Below, in pieces: positions 1 through 6,715 of a DNA stretch of 9,132 nucleotides. Where the stretch lies: NCBI GenBank assembly GCA_903854645.1, contig CAINWY010000012.1, positions 1-9,132 on the forward strand. The letters are read 5' to 3'. The notes below the pieces were generated by a model that worked only from the letters and a program-made list of their open reading frames with translations, made no database searches and was not told where the DNA came from. A program made the translations under genes and the position numbers. This stretch comes from an uncultured bacterium (GTDB lineage: Bacteria; Patescibacteriota; Minisyncoccia; Phycocordibacterales; UBA9973). Position 1 is the stretch's first letter. Each line of letters starts with the position of its first letter.

Positions 1-73
1 CATACGCCGTGGTACCAGACAATTAATAAAATAATTTCTGGCACAAGACATGGTCCGGACTGAGGAATGTTCG
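1..73 (+). ncRNA. Group I intron in 23S rRNA at site L1931, 3' end only (5' part outside window)
   Basis: Conserved 23S sequence (AGCGAAATTCC, E. coli A1932 onward) starts abruptly at 74. The bases before it are not the expected 5' exon (ACGGTCCTAAGGT). They carry the 3' hallmarks of a group I intron. A P8-like hairpin has arms 15-19/37-41 (CCAGA/TCTGG) and 21-25/32-36 (AATTA/TAATT). The S element AAGACATGGTCC (45-56) is close to the consensus AAGATATAGTCC. The final base G73 can serve as the terminal omega-G. 'CAT' at 1-3 could be the last bases of the P7 5' strand, since they pair with ATG at 50-52. The insertion point between U1931 and A1932 is a known group I site in bacterial and organellar 23S genes. 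Whether the missing part encodes a homing endonuclease cannot be seen. Confidence 0.85.
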
Positions 74-736
<663 letters not shown>

Positions 737-1163
737 TAAGTAATTAATTACGATTAATTTTTTAACAGTTTGAACCGTCGAGGAAAGTAAAGAAATATAC
801 GATATTTCTTTCAATGTTTTAATCTGAGAAAAAACCGTGTGCACTGTGGTGCACTCACGGCGGCATATAATTAATTTTGTATGAGAAATTCACTTATTTC
901 GGTGAAATCCTATTGCGAAAGCAAGGACAATACCGAGGGAATAAGTAATTAACAATGACTAATTACCAATTACTAATTTAAATGCATTTTGTATTTAATT
1001 ATTAATCAGTAATTATTAATTAGTAATTATTCTTGCCCGTAGAGACTAAATGTGAAATAGTTCATAATTTATTATGAATGAAAGTTATAGTCCGATCCCA
1101 CAAGTAATTGTGGTTCGATCATTATTATTGAAACGCGATAATGGTAGAAGTAAAACATAGATG
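737..1163 (+). ncRNA. Complete group I self-splicing intron in 23S rRNA at site L2593, no ORF
   Basis: This 427-nt insertion interrupts the helix 93 loop. Removing it restores the universal GUCGUGAGACA loop closed by AACC/GGUU. Core elements are visible: P1 with 5' exon 725-739 against 762-776; P2 789-798/802-811 (perfect 10 bp); P2.1 835-844/849-860; P3 889-893/1052-1056 (TTCAC/GTGAA); P4 900-903/932-935; P5 913-916/921-924 with a GAAA tetraloop, extended by 908-910/925-927; P6 starting GGG/CCC (937-939/1036-1038). The R element AGAGACTAAA (1041-1050) pairs in P7 (GACTA 1044-1048 with TAGTC 1088-1092). P8 is 1061-1067/1072-1078. The S element is AAGTTATAGTCC (1082-1093). P9 is 1098-1103/1108-1113. 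G1163 is the terminal omega-G. No endonuclease ORF is present. Site 2593 is a known group I site (the I-CreI intron of Chlamydomonas chloroplasts). Confidence 0.93.
940..1035 (+). repeat. AT-rich imperfect palindrome forming the distal P6 arm of the L2593 intron
   Basis: Between the GGG (937-939) and CCC (1036-1038) that close P6 lie about 96 bases made almost only of A and T. They contain many copies of AATTAC / TAATTA-type words, and the left half is roughly complementary to the right half. This matches the spot where some group I introns carry peripheral extensions or endonuclease ORFs. The words resemble simple AT-rich repeats found between genes. No reading frame of useful length is present. 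Confidence 0.6.
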
Positions 1164-1458
<295 letters not shown>

Positions 1459-1655
1459 TTTGAAAATCATTTTTACAATGAAATGAGGAGCATGTGGGTG
1501 AGTATTCTCACACACAATGTCCGAATGAATTGTAAGGTATTAATTTACCTTGTTGTGTTCTAGTCAGCATTCAGTTTTCAGGTATCATTTACCTGCTAAA
1601 ATTTGTAAGAGTTTTAGTGGGGGATAGGTATTGAAAATAGAAGAAGTTGAAAGTT
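1459..1655 (+). other. 23S-5S internal transcribed spacer, no tRNA
   Basis: The spacer of about 195 nt holds no tRNA-like cloverleaf and no credible ORF. It can fold into several hairpins: 1493-1516 (GTGAG/CTCAC around TATT, lower stem TGTG/CACA), 1534-1551 (AAGGTA/TACCTT) and 1579-1595 (CAGGTA/TACCTG). TTACAAT (1473-1479) and ATTGTAA (1529-1535) can bracket the first hairpin. These are plausible RNase III-type processing structures. That role is inferred from position only. Confidence 0.7.
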
Positions 1656-1770
1656 TTGTGTTGGTGATTCGATATGGTGGTCACACCTGTTCTCATTCCG
1701 AACACAGAAGTTAAGCACCGTTATGCCGATGATACTCCTTGTGGGGAAAGTAGGTAGTCGCCAGCACAAA
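1656..1770 (+). rRNA. rrf: 5S ribosomal RNA
   Basis: This is a 115-nt 5S rRNA. Its ends pair as helix I (TTTGTGTTGG with CCAGCACAAA, with one G-U pair). It contains the conserved loop B/C segment CCGAACACAGAAGTTAAGC (about 1698-1716) and the loop E/helix IV segment GGGGAAAGTAGGT. It follows the 23S gene on the same strand and is followed at once by a terminator, the usual end of a bacterial rRNA operon. The ends may be off by one or two bases. Confidence 0.96.
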
Positions 1771-1781
1771 GTTTTTAACTA

Positions 1782-1813
1782 ACAAAAAACACCTAGAAAT
1801 AGGTGTTTTTTGT
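1782..1813 (+). terminator. Intrinsic terminator of the rRNA operon
   Basis: A perfect 14-bp stem (1782-1795 with 1800-1813; core ACACCTA/TAGGTGT) surrounds a GAAA tetraloop, with a run of T in the 3' arm. It starts 11 bases after the 5S 3' end. The A-tract/T-tract symmetry means it could also stop transcription arriving from the other direction. Confidence 0.92.
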
Positions 1814-1817
1814 AATT

Positions 1818-1846
1818 TTGACTTAAGAGTAAATATATGACATAAT
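1818..1846 (+). promoter_or_regulatory. Sigma70-type promoter for the PQ-loop gene
   Basis: TTGACT (1818-1823) and CATAAT (1841-1846) are separated by exactly 17 bases. Transcription would start near 1853, about 20 bases before the ATG at 1873. It lies directly after the rRNA terminator, so this gene is transcribed independently of the rRNA operon. Confidence 0.75.
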
Positions 1847-1872
1847 GTGTACAAATTTTAAAACTAAACAAG

Positions 1873-2433
1873 ATGAAAGAGTTAACAATAATTGGTGCAG
1901 TTATTGGTGTTGTTATTGATATACCTCTAATAATTGGTATTTTAAAAGGGAAAATTAAGCAAAATTTTTTGACTTATTTCTTATGGGGGTTGCTCGATTT
2001 TATTGTATTTATGACAATAGTCTTTCAGCACGGTCAAAACTTTTGGCTTCCACTCTTCTATGCGATGGGATCAACCACAATTGCTATATTTCTTGTCTTT
2101 AAGGGACAATCTGAATGGTCTTTGGTTGAAACTATTGTAGTTGTTCTAATTCTTATCTGCCTATTTATTTGGTGGCAAATCGGTAGTAGAGCAGCAAATA
2201 TTGTAGGCGTTATTGCTTTATGTATTGCTAGTATCCCGCAAATTATCTCTACCTTTAAAGATCCTCTTACTACGCCAACTGGAATATATCTTGTATATGC
2301 TTTAGCGGCCCTTCTTTCGTTTATCGGGGGAGAACATTGGAGTGTTGAAGATAAACTTTTTCCAGGTGGATCTTTGTTTTTGTCCATACTTTTGGCAATT
2401 TTATCTATGAGAAAAGGTAAAATTAATATTTAA
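1873..2433 (+). CDS. 7-TM PQ-loop / SWEET-like integral membrane protein
   Basis: The 186-aa protein is very hydrophobic, with about seven membrane segments near residues 5-24, 33-52, 57-76, 83-101, 106-125, 136-152 and 164-178. Two internal repeats about 103 residues apart can be aligned by eye. Residues 15-46 (IDIPLIIGILKG, then TYFLWGLLDFIVF) correspond to 118-150 (ASIPQIISTFKD, then IYLVYALAALLSF). The second repeat has the proline-glutamine pair (P121-Q122) that names the PQ-loop family; the first has Pro-Leu (P18-L19). A 3+1+3 layout matches eukaryotic SWEET and PQ-loop transporters, whereas bacterial SemiSWEETs usually have three segments. The substrate is unknown and transport is inferred from the fold only. 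The start follows a good promoter but has no Shine-Dalgarno. The gene ends before its own terminator and appears monocistronic. Confidence 0.75.
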   Translation: MKELTIIGAVIGVVIDIPLIIGILKGKIKQNFLTYFLWGLLDFIVFMTIVFQHGQNFWLPLFYAMGSTTIAIFLVFKGQSEWSLVETIVVVLILICLFIWWQIGSRAANIVGVIALCIASIPQIISTFKDPLTTPTGIYLVYALAALLSFIGGEHWSVEDKLFPGGSLFLSILLAILSMRKGKINI

Positions 2434-2468
2434 AACAATTTTTTAGTTTTGGGTTAATGTATAATGTA

Positions 2469-2483
2469 TTTGATAATATCAAA
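2469..2483. promoter_or_regulatory. 15-bp perfect palindrome, possible operator
   Basis: TTTGATA-A-TATCAAA is a perfect inverted repeat about 40 bases upstream of the next gene's -10 element. Its last three bases overlap the first three bases of the terminator stem. It could bind a dimeric regulator or be chance in AT-rich DNA. Confidence 0.25.
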
Positions 2484-2509
2484 TCCGCTTCATATTGAGG
2501 CGGATTTTT
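2481..2509 (+). terminator. Intrinsic terminator after the PQ-loop gene
   Basis: AAATCCGCTTCA pairs with TGAGGCGGATTT (12 bp, one G-U) around a TAT loop, and the 3' arm runs into a T-tract. It stands 47 bases after the stop codon at 2433 and closes that transcription unit. Confidence 0.88.
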
Positions 2510-2524
2510 GCTATACTAAAAACA
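2509..2524 (+). promoter_or_regulatory. Extended -10 promoter giving a probably leaderless mRNA
   Basis: TGCTATACT (2509-2517) is an extended -10 element (TG-n-TATACT). No -35 box is seen at proper spacing. The expected start site, about 7 bases after the -10, falls on the A of the ATG at 2524. The element begins in the tail of the preceding terminator. Confidence 0.65.
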
Positions 2525-3300
2525 TGACTTGGGCAGGACAAAGGAGGCTACAATATCTAGGGGGAATTTTCCTCGTTTTTCTTATTATTCTCTCTATATT
2601 TTTATATCCGATTATTTTCAAGAAACCTACATGTACAGACGGGGTGAAGAATGGTGATGAGATAGGCATAGATTGTGGAGGATCCTGTGCTCTTATGTGT
2701 TTTGATAAGACTTCCGATCCAGTTGTAATTTGGAGTAGAGCATTTCCTGTCCTCGGGAGTAACTATAACTTGGTAGCGTATGTAGAGAATCAAAACAAGA
2801 ATTCTGGTATTGAAAATATTTCTTATCAGTTTCTCGTCTATGATGTAAATAATCGTATGATTGGAAGTAGACAAGGAAGAACCTTTGTACCACCCAATAA
2901 GCAGTTCGCTATATTTGAACCCACTTTTGATGTGGGCCTCAGCCAAGTGAAAAGTGTTACTTTTGAGTTTACTGAGCCCTTCATATGGGTGAAAAAAGAA
3001 GCTACCATAAATAATCTAGCCTTATTTGTAGACAAGATAGCTATGGGCGAAGACTTGAAAAGCCCTAGCCTCTCTGCAATTATAAAGAATGAATCCATAT
3101 ATGACATACCACCATTTGAAGTTATAGCAATTCTATACGACAAGGATCATAATGCGATAAATGCTTCTAAGACGATAAAGGATGGATTACTTAGCAATGA
3201 ATCTCTTCCTGTTTTCTTTACATGGCCAATACCTCTCACTGGTACTCCTGTCATTAATGATGTATTAGTTTCAATTAATCCTTTTTCTATTTCCTTTTAA
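2524..3300 (+). CDS. Membrane-anchored extracytoplasmic protein with Cys-Gly motif
   Basis: I choose the ATG at 2524 (258 aa). The in-frame ATG at 2464 would make the terminator hairpin and the promoter part of the coding sequence. The protein has a short basic N-terminus (QRR, residues 6-8), one membrane segment (about 12-32), then CTDGVKNGDEIGIDCGGSC (37-55) followed by C59. The four cysteines (37, 51, 55, 59) could form disulfides outside the membrane. The remainder, about 65-258, is rich in alternating beta-type segments, suggesting one or two Ig-like domains, without a recognisable active site. The CxDGxxNxxExGxDCGGxC motif recurs in surface proteins of Patescibacteria and some other bacteria; its role is not known to me. 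It precedes the rodA cluster and ends one base before a large inverted repeat. The function is unknown; an envelope role is inferred. Confidence 0.8.
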   Translation: MTWAGQRRLQYLGGIFLVFLIILSIFLYPIIFKKPTCTDGVKNGDEIGIDCGGSCALMCFDKTSDPVVIWSRAFPVLGSNYNLVAYVENQNKNSGIENISYQFLVYDVNNRMIGSRQGRTFVPPNKQFAIFEPTFDVGLSQVKSVTFEFTEPFIWVKKEATINNLALFVDKIAMGEDLKSPSLSAIIKNESIYDIPPFEVIAILYDKDHNAINASKTIKDGLLSNESLPVFFTWPIPLTGTPVINDVLVSINPFSISF

Positions 3301-3417
3301 TCCCGTTAGAAGCCGCGGTCGCAGCAACAATACAAAGATATGATTATTTTACAAACTAAAATTACTAATATAACTAGCAGTGTCGTCTATTTGACCGCGA
3401 CCTGCTTCTAAACGGGA
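3301..3417. repeat. Bulged 20-bp inverted repeat with 72-nt loop, MITE-like or regulatory hairpin
   Basis: The left arm 3301-3320 pairs with the right arm 3393-3417 in three blocks: TCCCGTT/AACGGGA (7 bp), AGAAGC/GCTTCT (6 bp) and CGCGGTC/GACCGCG (7 bp). There are no mismatches, only one 1-nt (3410) and one 4-nt (3400-3403) bulge, both on the right arm. The loop is AT-rich and non-coding. The arms are far more GC-rich than the surroundings. The left end touches the upstream stop codon and the right end includes the A of the rodA ATG. It has no T-tract, so it is not a simple terminator. It may be a small non-autonomous mobile element or a structure controlling rodA. Confidence 0.75.
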
Positions 3418-4535
3418 TGAAAACGCGTCACCTGGGAATTGACTGGCTTCTTGTCTTTTTCATAATGCCGGTTCTTTTAGCTGGGCTTGTGACTATGAAA
3501 TCTTTTACAGAGGCAACACCATATTTTTCTCATCAATTAATGTGGATTGGTATTTCTTTTGTCGCATTTTATATTTTGTCTTTTATTGATTTTCGATTTC
3601 TAAAAAGGACTGAGATATTGGTTACCATTTTTGGGTTTTTTTCTTTTCTATTAGTTTTACTTTTTATATTTGGTCATACCTCAAATGGCGCACAATCATG
3701 GTTCTCTGTTGGTGGATTTTCTTTTCAACCGTCAGATATGATGAAGCTGGTTGTTATCCTTATGCTTGCAAAGTATTTTTCCCGAAGACATGTGGAGATA
3801 GATAATTTCAAACATATTTTTATATCTGGGCTTTATGCTTTTATACCTTTTATACTTGTCTTTTTTCAGCCTGACTTTGGTAGTGCTATAATCATTCTTT
3901 TTATCTGGATTGGTATGACTCTTGTTTCTGGGATTTCACGTAAATATTTTTTATTAGTACTAGGTGCAGGACTTATAGCACTCACTTTTCTATGGTTTTT
4001 TGTTTTTCAAACATACCAAAAGGATAGAATAATAAATTTCGTGAATCCAATGAGTAACATTAGAGGCTCAGGCTACAATGTCTACCAGTCAACTATTGCT
4101 GTAGGATCAGGGCAGATTATGGGGAAGGGTGTAGGATTTGGCACTCAATCAAGATTAAAATTTCTTCCTGAATATCAGACAGACTTTATATTCGCGGCAT
4201 TTGTAGAGGAGTGGGGTTTTGTAGGTGCTATGCTTTTGTTCCTGCTCTTCGGTCTTATTCTTTGGCGTATTTTACATATAGCACTACTTGGTGCGACGAA
4301 TTTTGAGATACTTTATGGGGTGGGTCTTTCTATTTATTTTATGAGTCACTTTATAGTGAATATTGGTATGAATATTGGTATAATGCCAGTGACGGGGATA
4401 ACTCTTCCTTTTATGAGTTATGGAGGATCGCATCTACTCACTGAATTCGTAGGGCTTGGAATATTGATGGGGATGAATAGGTATAGTCGAGTCGCACACC
4501 GCGACGACATGAAAAACGAGTTTTTAGGAATTTAA
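3417..4535 (+). CDS. rodA: SEDS-family peptidoglycan polymerase RodA
   Basis: This is a multi-pass membrane glycosyltransferase of the RodA/FtsW/SpoVE family. It polymerises lipid II into glycan strands, normally with a class B penicillin-binding protein, which is not in this window. The 372-aa length is typical. Family signatures are the N-terminal IDWLL (8-12), GAQSWFSVGGFSFQPSD (91-107), QPDFG (151-155), the long extracellular loop with STIAVGSGQIMGKG (225-238), then LPEYQTDFIFA (250-260) with the likely catalytic Asp256. GIMPVTGITLPFMSYGGS lies near residues 322-339. RodA fits better than FtsW because of the IDWLL start and general shape, but the two are hard to separate by eye. The ATG overlaps the inverted repeat that ends at 3417 and has no clear Shine-Dalgarno. 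folD follows after 6 bases. Confidence 0.9.
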   Translation: MKTRHLGIDWLLVFFIMPVLLAGLVTMKSFTEATPYFSHQLMWIGISFVAFYILSFIDFRFLKRTEILVTIFGFFSFLLVLLFIFGHTSNGAQSWFSVGGFSFQPSDMMKLVVILMLAKYFSRRHVEIDNFKHIFISGLYAFIPFILVFFQPDFGSAIIILFIWIGMTLVSGISRKYFLLVLGAGLIALTFLWFFVFQTYQKDRIINFVNPMSNIRGSGYNVYQSTIAVGSGQIMGKGVGFGTQSRLKFLPEYQTDFIFAAFVEEWGFVGAMLLFLLFGLILWRILHIALLGATNFEILYGVGLSIYFMSHFIVNIGMNIGIMPVTGITLPFMSYGGSHLLTEFVGLGILMGMNRYSRVAHRDDMKNEFLGI

Positions 4536-4541
4536 AACAAT

Positions 4542-5384
4542 ATGCAAATTATAGATGGGCGAAAAATTAAAGAAGAAATTTTAAACGAACTCAAAAATAA
4601 AGTAGAGGCCCTTCCTTTTCCTCCTATTTTCTGTGATATCTTGGTGGGGGATGATGCAGTCTCAGCTTCATATGTCCGTATCAAGGAGAGGGCCGCAGAG
4701 TCTATCGGGATCAAGTTCAAGGCTGCAACTTTCCCATCTAGTGTAACAACAGAAGAATTACTATATGAAATTGATAATTTAAATAGAGTGCCACTTCTCT
4801 GTGGTATTATAGTTCAGCTTCCACTACCAGCTCATATAGATAAGCAGGCTGTACTCGATGCCATAGATCCAAAGCTCGATGTGGACTGTTTGGGAAGTTA
4901 TAATAATGATATATTTTACAATCAAGGAGGAGAGATAGGTTATCCGACGGCTCTTGCATGTATGAAGCTTCTAGATTCACTACATCTAAATTTAAAAGAA
5001 AAGAAGATTGTGGTTTTGGGTAGGGGAAAGCTTGTAGGCTTACCAGTGACACATATTTTAGAATCAAGAGGGCTGTCAGTTAGTGTTGTTCATAGCAAGA
5101 CAGAAAATAGTAGTGAGATTATTTTAAGTGCAGATGTTATAATATCGGCTACAGGAAGAGGACATTCTATAACTGGAGATATGGTGAAAAAAGGTGTTGT
5201 CATAATAGACGCAGGTACATCTGAAGACAATGGGTCTGTAATAGGGGATGTAGATGTCCCGTCAGTAGAAGAAAAGGCTTCATTTGTAAGTCCTACACCT
5301 GGTGGAGTGGGGCCAGTGACGGTAGCAATGCTTTTAGAGAATGTTTACAAAGTGGCCAAGACTAAATTAGGTTCTAGTAAGTAG
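4542..5384 (+). CDS. folD: Bifunctional methylenetetrahydrofolate dehydrogenase / cyclohydrolase FolD
   Basis: FolD interconverts 5,10-methylene-, methenyl- and 10-formyl-tetrahydrofolate in the cytosol, supplying one-carbon units for purines and initiator fMet. The 280-aa length is normal. The N-terminal catalytic domain has SASYVRIK with Tyr44 and catalytic Lys48, GIIVQLPLPAHID (88-100) with Gln92, and DVD with Asp115. The C-terminal dinucleotide-binding part has VLGRGKLVGLP, VVHSKT, the ADVIISATG segment and GDVDVPS, then PTPGGVGPVT near the end. Several motif positions differ from the usual forms: KDVDGF is LDVDCL, PCTP is YPTA, and GRS is GRG. The key catalytic residues remain, so it is probably active. 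It lies 6 bases after rodA; AGGA at 4526-4529 is a weak, distant Shine-Dalgarno. Nothing functional links it to the wall genes beside it. Confidence 0.93.
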   Translation: MQIIDGRKIKEEILNELKNKVEALPFPPIFCDILVGDDAVSASYVRIKERAAESIGIKFKAATFPSSVTTEELLYEIDNLNRVPLLCGIIVQLPLPAHIDKQAVLDAIDPKLDVDCLGSYNNDIFYNQGGEIGYPTALACMKLLDSLHLNLKEKKIVVLGRGKLVGLPVTHILESRGLSVSVVHSKTENSSEIILSADVIISATGRGHSITGDMVKKGVVIIDAGTSEDNGSVIGDVDVPSVEEKASFVSPTPGGVGPVTVAMLLENVYKVAKTKLGSSK

Positions 5385-5401
5385 TTTCTAATGACTAGAA
5401 A
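5385..5401 (+). other. Small hairpin between folD and the PAP2 gene
   Basis: TTTCTA (5385-5390) and TAGAAA (5396-5401) form a 6-bp stem with a 5-nt loop directly after the folD stop. It is AT-rich and has no T-tract, so it is too weak to call a terminator. It may affect mRNA processing or be incidental. Confidence 0.3.
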
Positions 5402-5412
5402 ATACAAATAAT

Positions 5413-5907
5413 ATGAATACAGAACTTTTTTATTTTTTTTATAATCTTTCAAATACACCTTTTATTGCAAAGGCTTCTTTATTTTTATCCTATCCATTTA
5501 CATACGGGGTTATATTTATTTTATTTATCTGGGTGATTTTCTTTTCAAAAAGAAAAATGTTTAATTTATCTTTGCTATTTTTATCTTCTTTTTTCTCTTG
5601 GATAACAGCTGCAATTTTAAAGATTATTTTTCATGTAGATCGTCCATTTATCACAGAAGGAATAATCCCTTTATATAAAGAGACTGGATTATCGATGCCA
5701 TCAGAGCATATGGCAGTTTTTTCAGCTATTGCTATCTCGATGTTCCTGATAGACAAGAGAGCCGGAGTATTATTTTCTATTATTGCGATATTTATAGGAT
5801 TCTCTCGTATTATAATAGGAGTCCATTATCCTATAGATATACTAGCAGGCGCTATTGTGGGTTTAATTATTAGTCTTATTACAATTAAAATATTTAAAAA
5901 GATATGA
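5413..5907 (+). CDS. PAP2-family membrane lipid phosphatase (BcrC-like)
   Basis: The 164-aa integral membrane protein has all three PAP2 phosphatase signatures: KIIFHVDRP (Lys70, Arg77, Pro78), PSEH (96-99, with His99) and SRIIIGVHYPID (131-142, with Arg132, His138 and Asp142). His138 is the expected nucleophile forming the phospho-enzyme, and His99 the acid/base. In the family the second motif is usually PSGH; Glu98 replaces Gly here. About five membrane segments are visible. Its place directly before uppP, overlapping it by 4 bases (ATGA), suggests an undecaprenyl-pyrophosphate phosphatase of the BcrC type. Phosphatidylglycerophosphate or another lipid phosphate is also possible. Translation of the next gene is probably coupled to this one. 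Its TGA stop shows that the code uses TGA as stop. Confidence 0.88.
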   Translation: MNTELFYFFYNLSNTPFIAKASLFLSYPFTYGVIFILFIWVIFFSKRKMFNLSLLFLSSFFSWITAAILKIIFHVDRPFITEGIIPLYKETGLSMPSEHMAVFSAIAISMFLIDKRAGVLFSIIAIFIGFSRIIIGVHYPIDILAGAIVGLIISLITIKIFKKI

Positions 5908-6692
5908 ATTTCATACACACCATAATTATCGGTATTGTCGAAGGCATTACTGAGTTTTTACCCATATCTTCTACTGCACATATGGATATTGCCAGATTAA
6001 TTCTGGGAATTCCTTCATCTTCATTTATCAAAAGTTTTGAAATAATTATTCAGCTAGGAGCTATATTGGCGGTCGTTGTCTTGTATTTCAAGAAGGTTTT
6101 TTCTTCCTGGAAATATTTTTTTAATTTGATAATAGCATTTATTCCAACGGGCATTATTGGGTTTATATCATATAAACTTATAAAGTCTTTTCTCCTAGGG
6201 AATATTTGGATTGAAGCGGGTGCTTTACTTATTGGAGGAATAGTAATTATTTTATTTGAAAGGTTAAATAAGATAGATGAATCTATAAATACAAATGAAA
6301 GTATAGAGAGTATGTCCGTAAAGCAATTACTTGTCTTGGGTGTCGCTCAAGCTCTCGCAGTTGTTCCTGGTGTGTCTCGCTCTGGAGCTGTGATCATCGC
6401 TGGTAGGGCGATGAAGATAAATAGAACTCTCATTACAGAATTCTCTTTTCTTTTAGCAGTTCCTACGATGCTTGCTGCTGCAGCATATGATATATATAAA
6501 TCTGGTTTTTCTTTTACACAAAATGATTGGGGGACGATAATTGTAGGTTTTGTTGTATCTTTCATGGTTGCCTGGATTGTTATAAAGTGGCTTCTCACTT
6601 ACATACGGAAACATACATTTGAAATTTTCGGCTGGTACCGTATTGCACTAGGCCTCATTCTAATTTTAGCCTTATTTTTCAACATCTTATAG
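5904..6692 (+). CDS. uppP: Undecaprenyl-diphosphatase UppP (BacA)
   Basis: UppP removes a phosphate from undecaprenyl pyrophosphate, released when peptidoglycan is polymerised, so that the carrier lipid can be reused. The 262-aa length matches the family. Both conserved regions are present: EGITEFLPISSTAH (13-26; Glu13, Glu17, Ser22-23, His26) and PGVSRSG (155-161, with Arg159). These form the membrane-embedded active site. The usual PxSSxGH is SSTAH here (Gly to Ala), a mild change. About eight hydrophobic segments are visible. The ATG overlaps the TGA of the PAP2 gene. Together with RodA upstream, this is the recycling half of the lipid II cycle. In other bacteria high dosage of this enzyme gives bacitracin resistance. 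No terminator is obvious after the gene; the secD promoter follows. Confidence 0.95.
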   Translation: MNFIHTIIIGIVEGITEFLPISSTAHMDIARLILGIPSSSFIKSFEIIIQLGAILAVVVLYFKKVFSSWKYFFNLIIAFIPTGIIGFISYKLIKSFLLGNIWIEAGALLIGGIVIILFERLNKIDESINTNESIESMSVKQLLVLGVAQALAVVPGVSRSGAVIIAGRAMKINRTLITEFSFLLAVPTMLAAAAYDIYKSGFSFTQNDWGTIIVGFVVSFMVAWIVIKWLLTYIRKHTFEIFGWYRIALGLILILALFFNIL

Positions 6693-6715
6693 TAATTATA
6701 ATGATTATTTATGGA

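Noticed and set aside
1111..1120. GGTTCGATC, T-arm-like
   Set aside because: It is explained by the P9 region of the group I intron; no cloverleaf can be drawn.
2449..2465. TATAAT at 2460-2465 as a promoter
   Set aside because: There is no -35 at proper spacing, and the transcript would run straight into the terminator at 2481-2509.
3301..3417. Inverted repeat considered as an integron attC site because of GTTAGAA and extra-helical bases
   Set aside because: The core boxes are in the wrong orientation and do not fit RYYYAAC...GTTRRRY; there is no integrase or cassette array in view.
5385..5401. Hairpin after folD as an intrinsic terminator
   Set aside because: A six A/T-rich base pairs stem without a T-tract is too weak, and the next gene starts 11 bases later.
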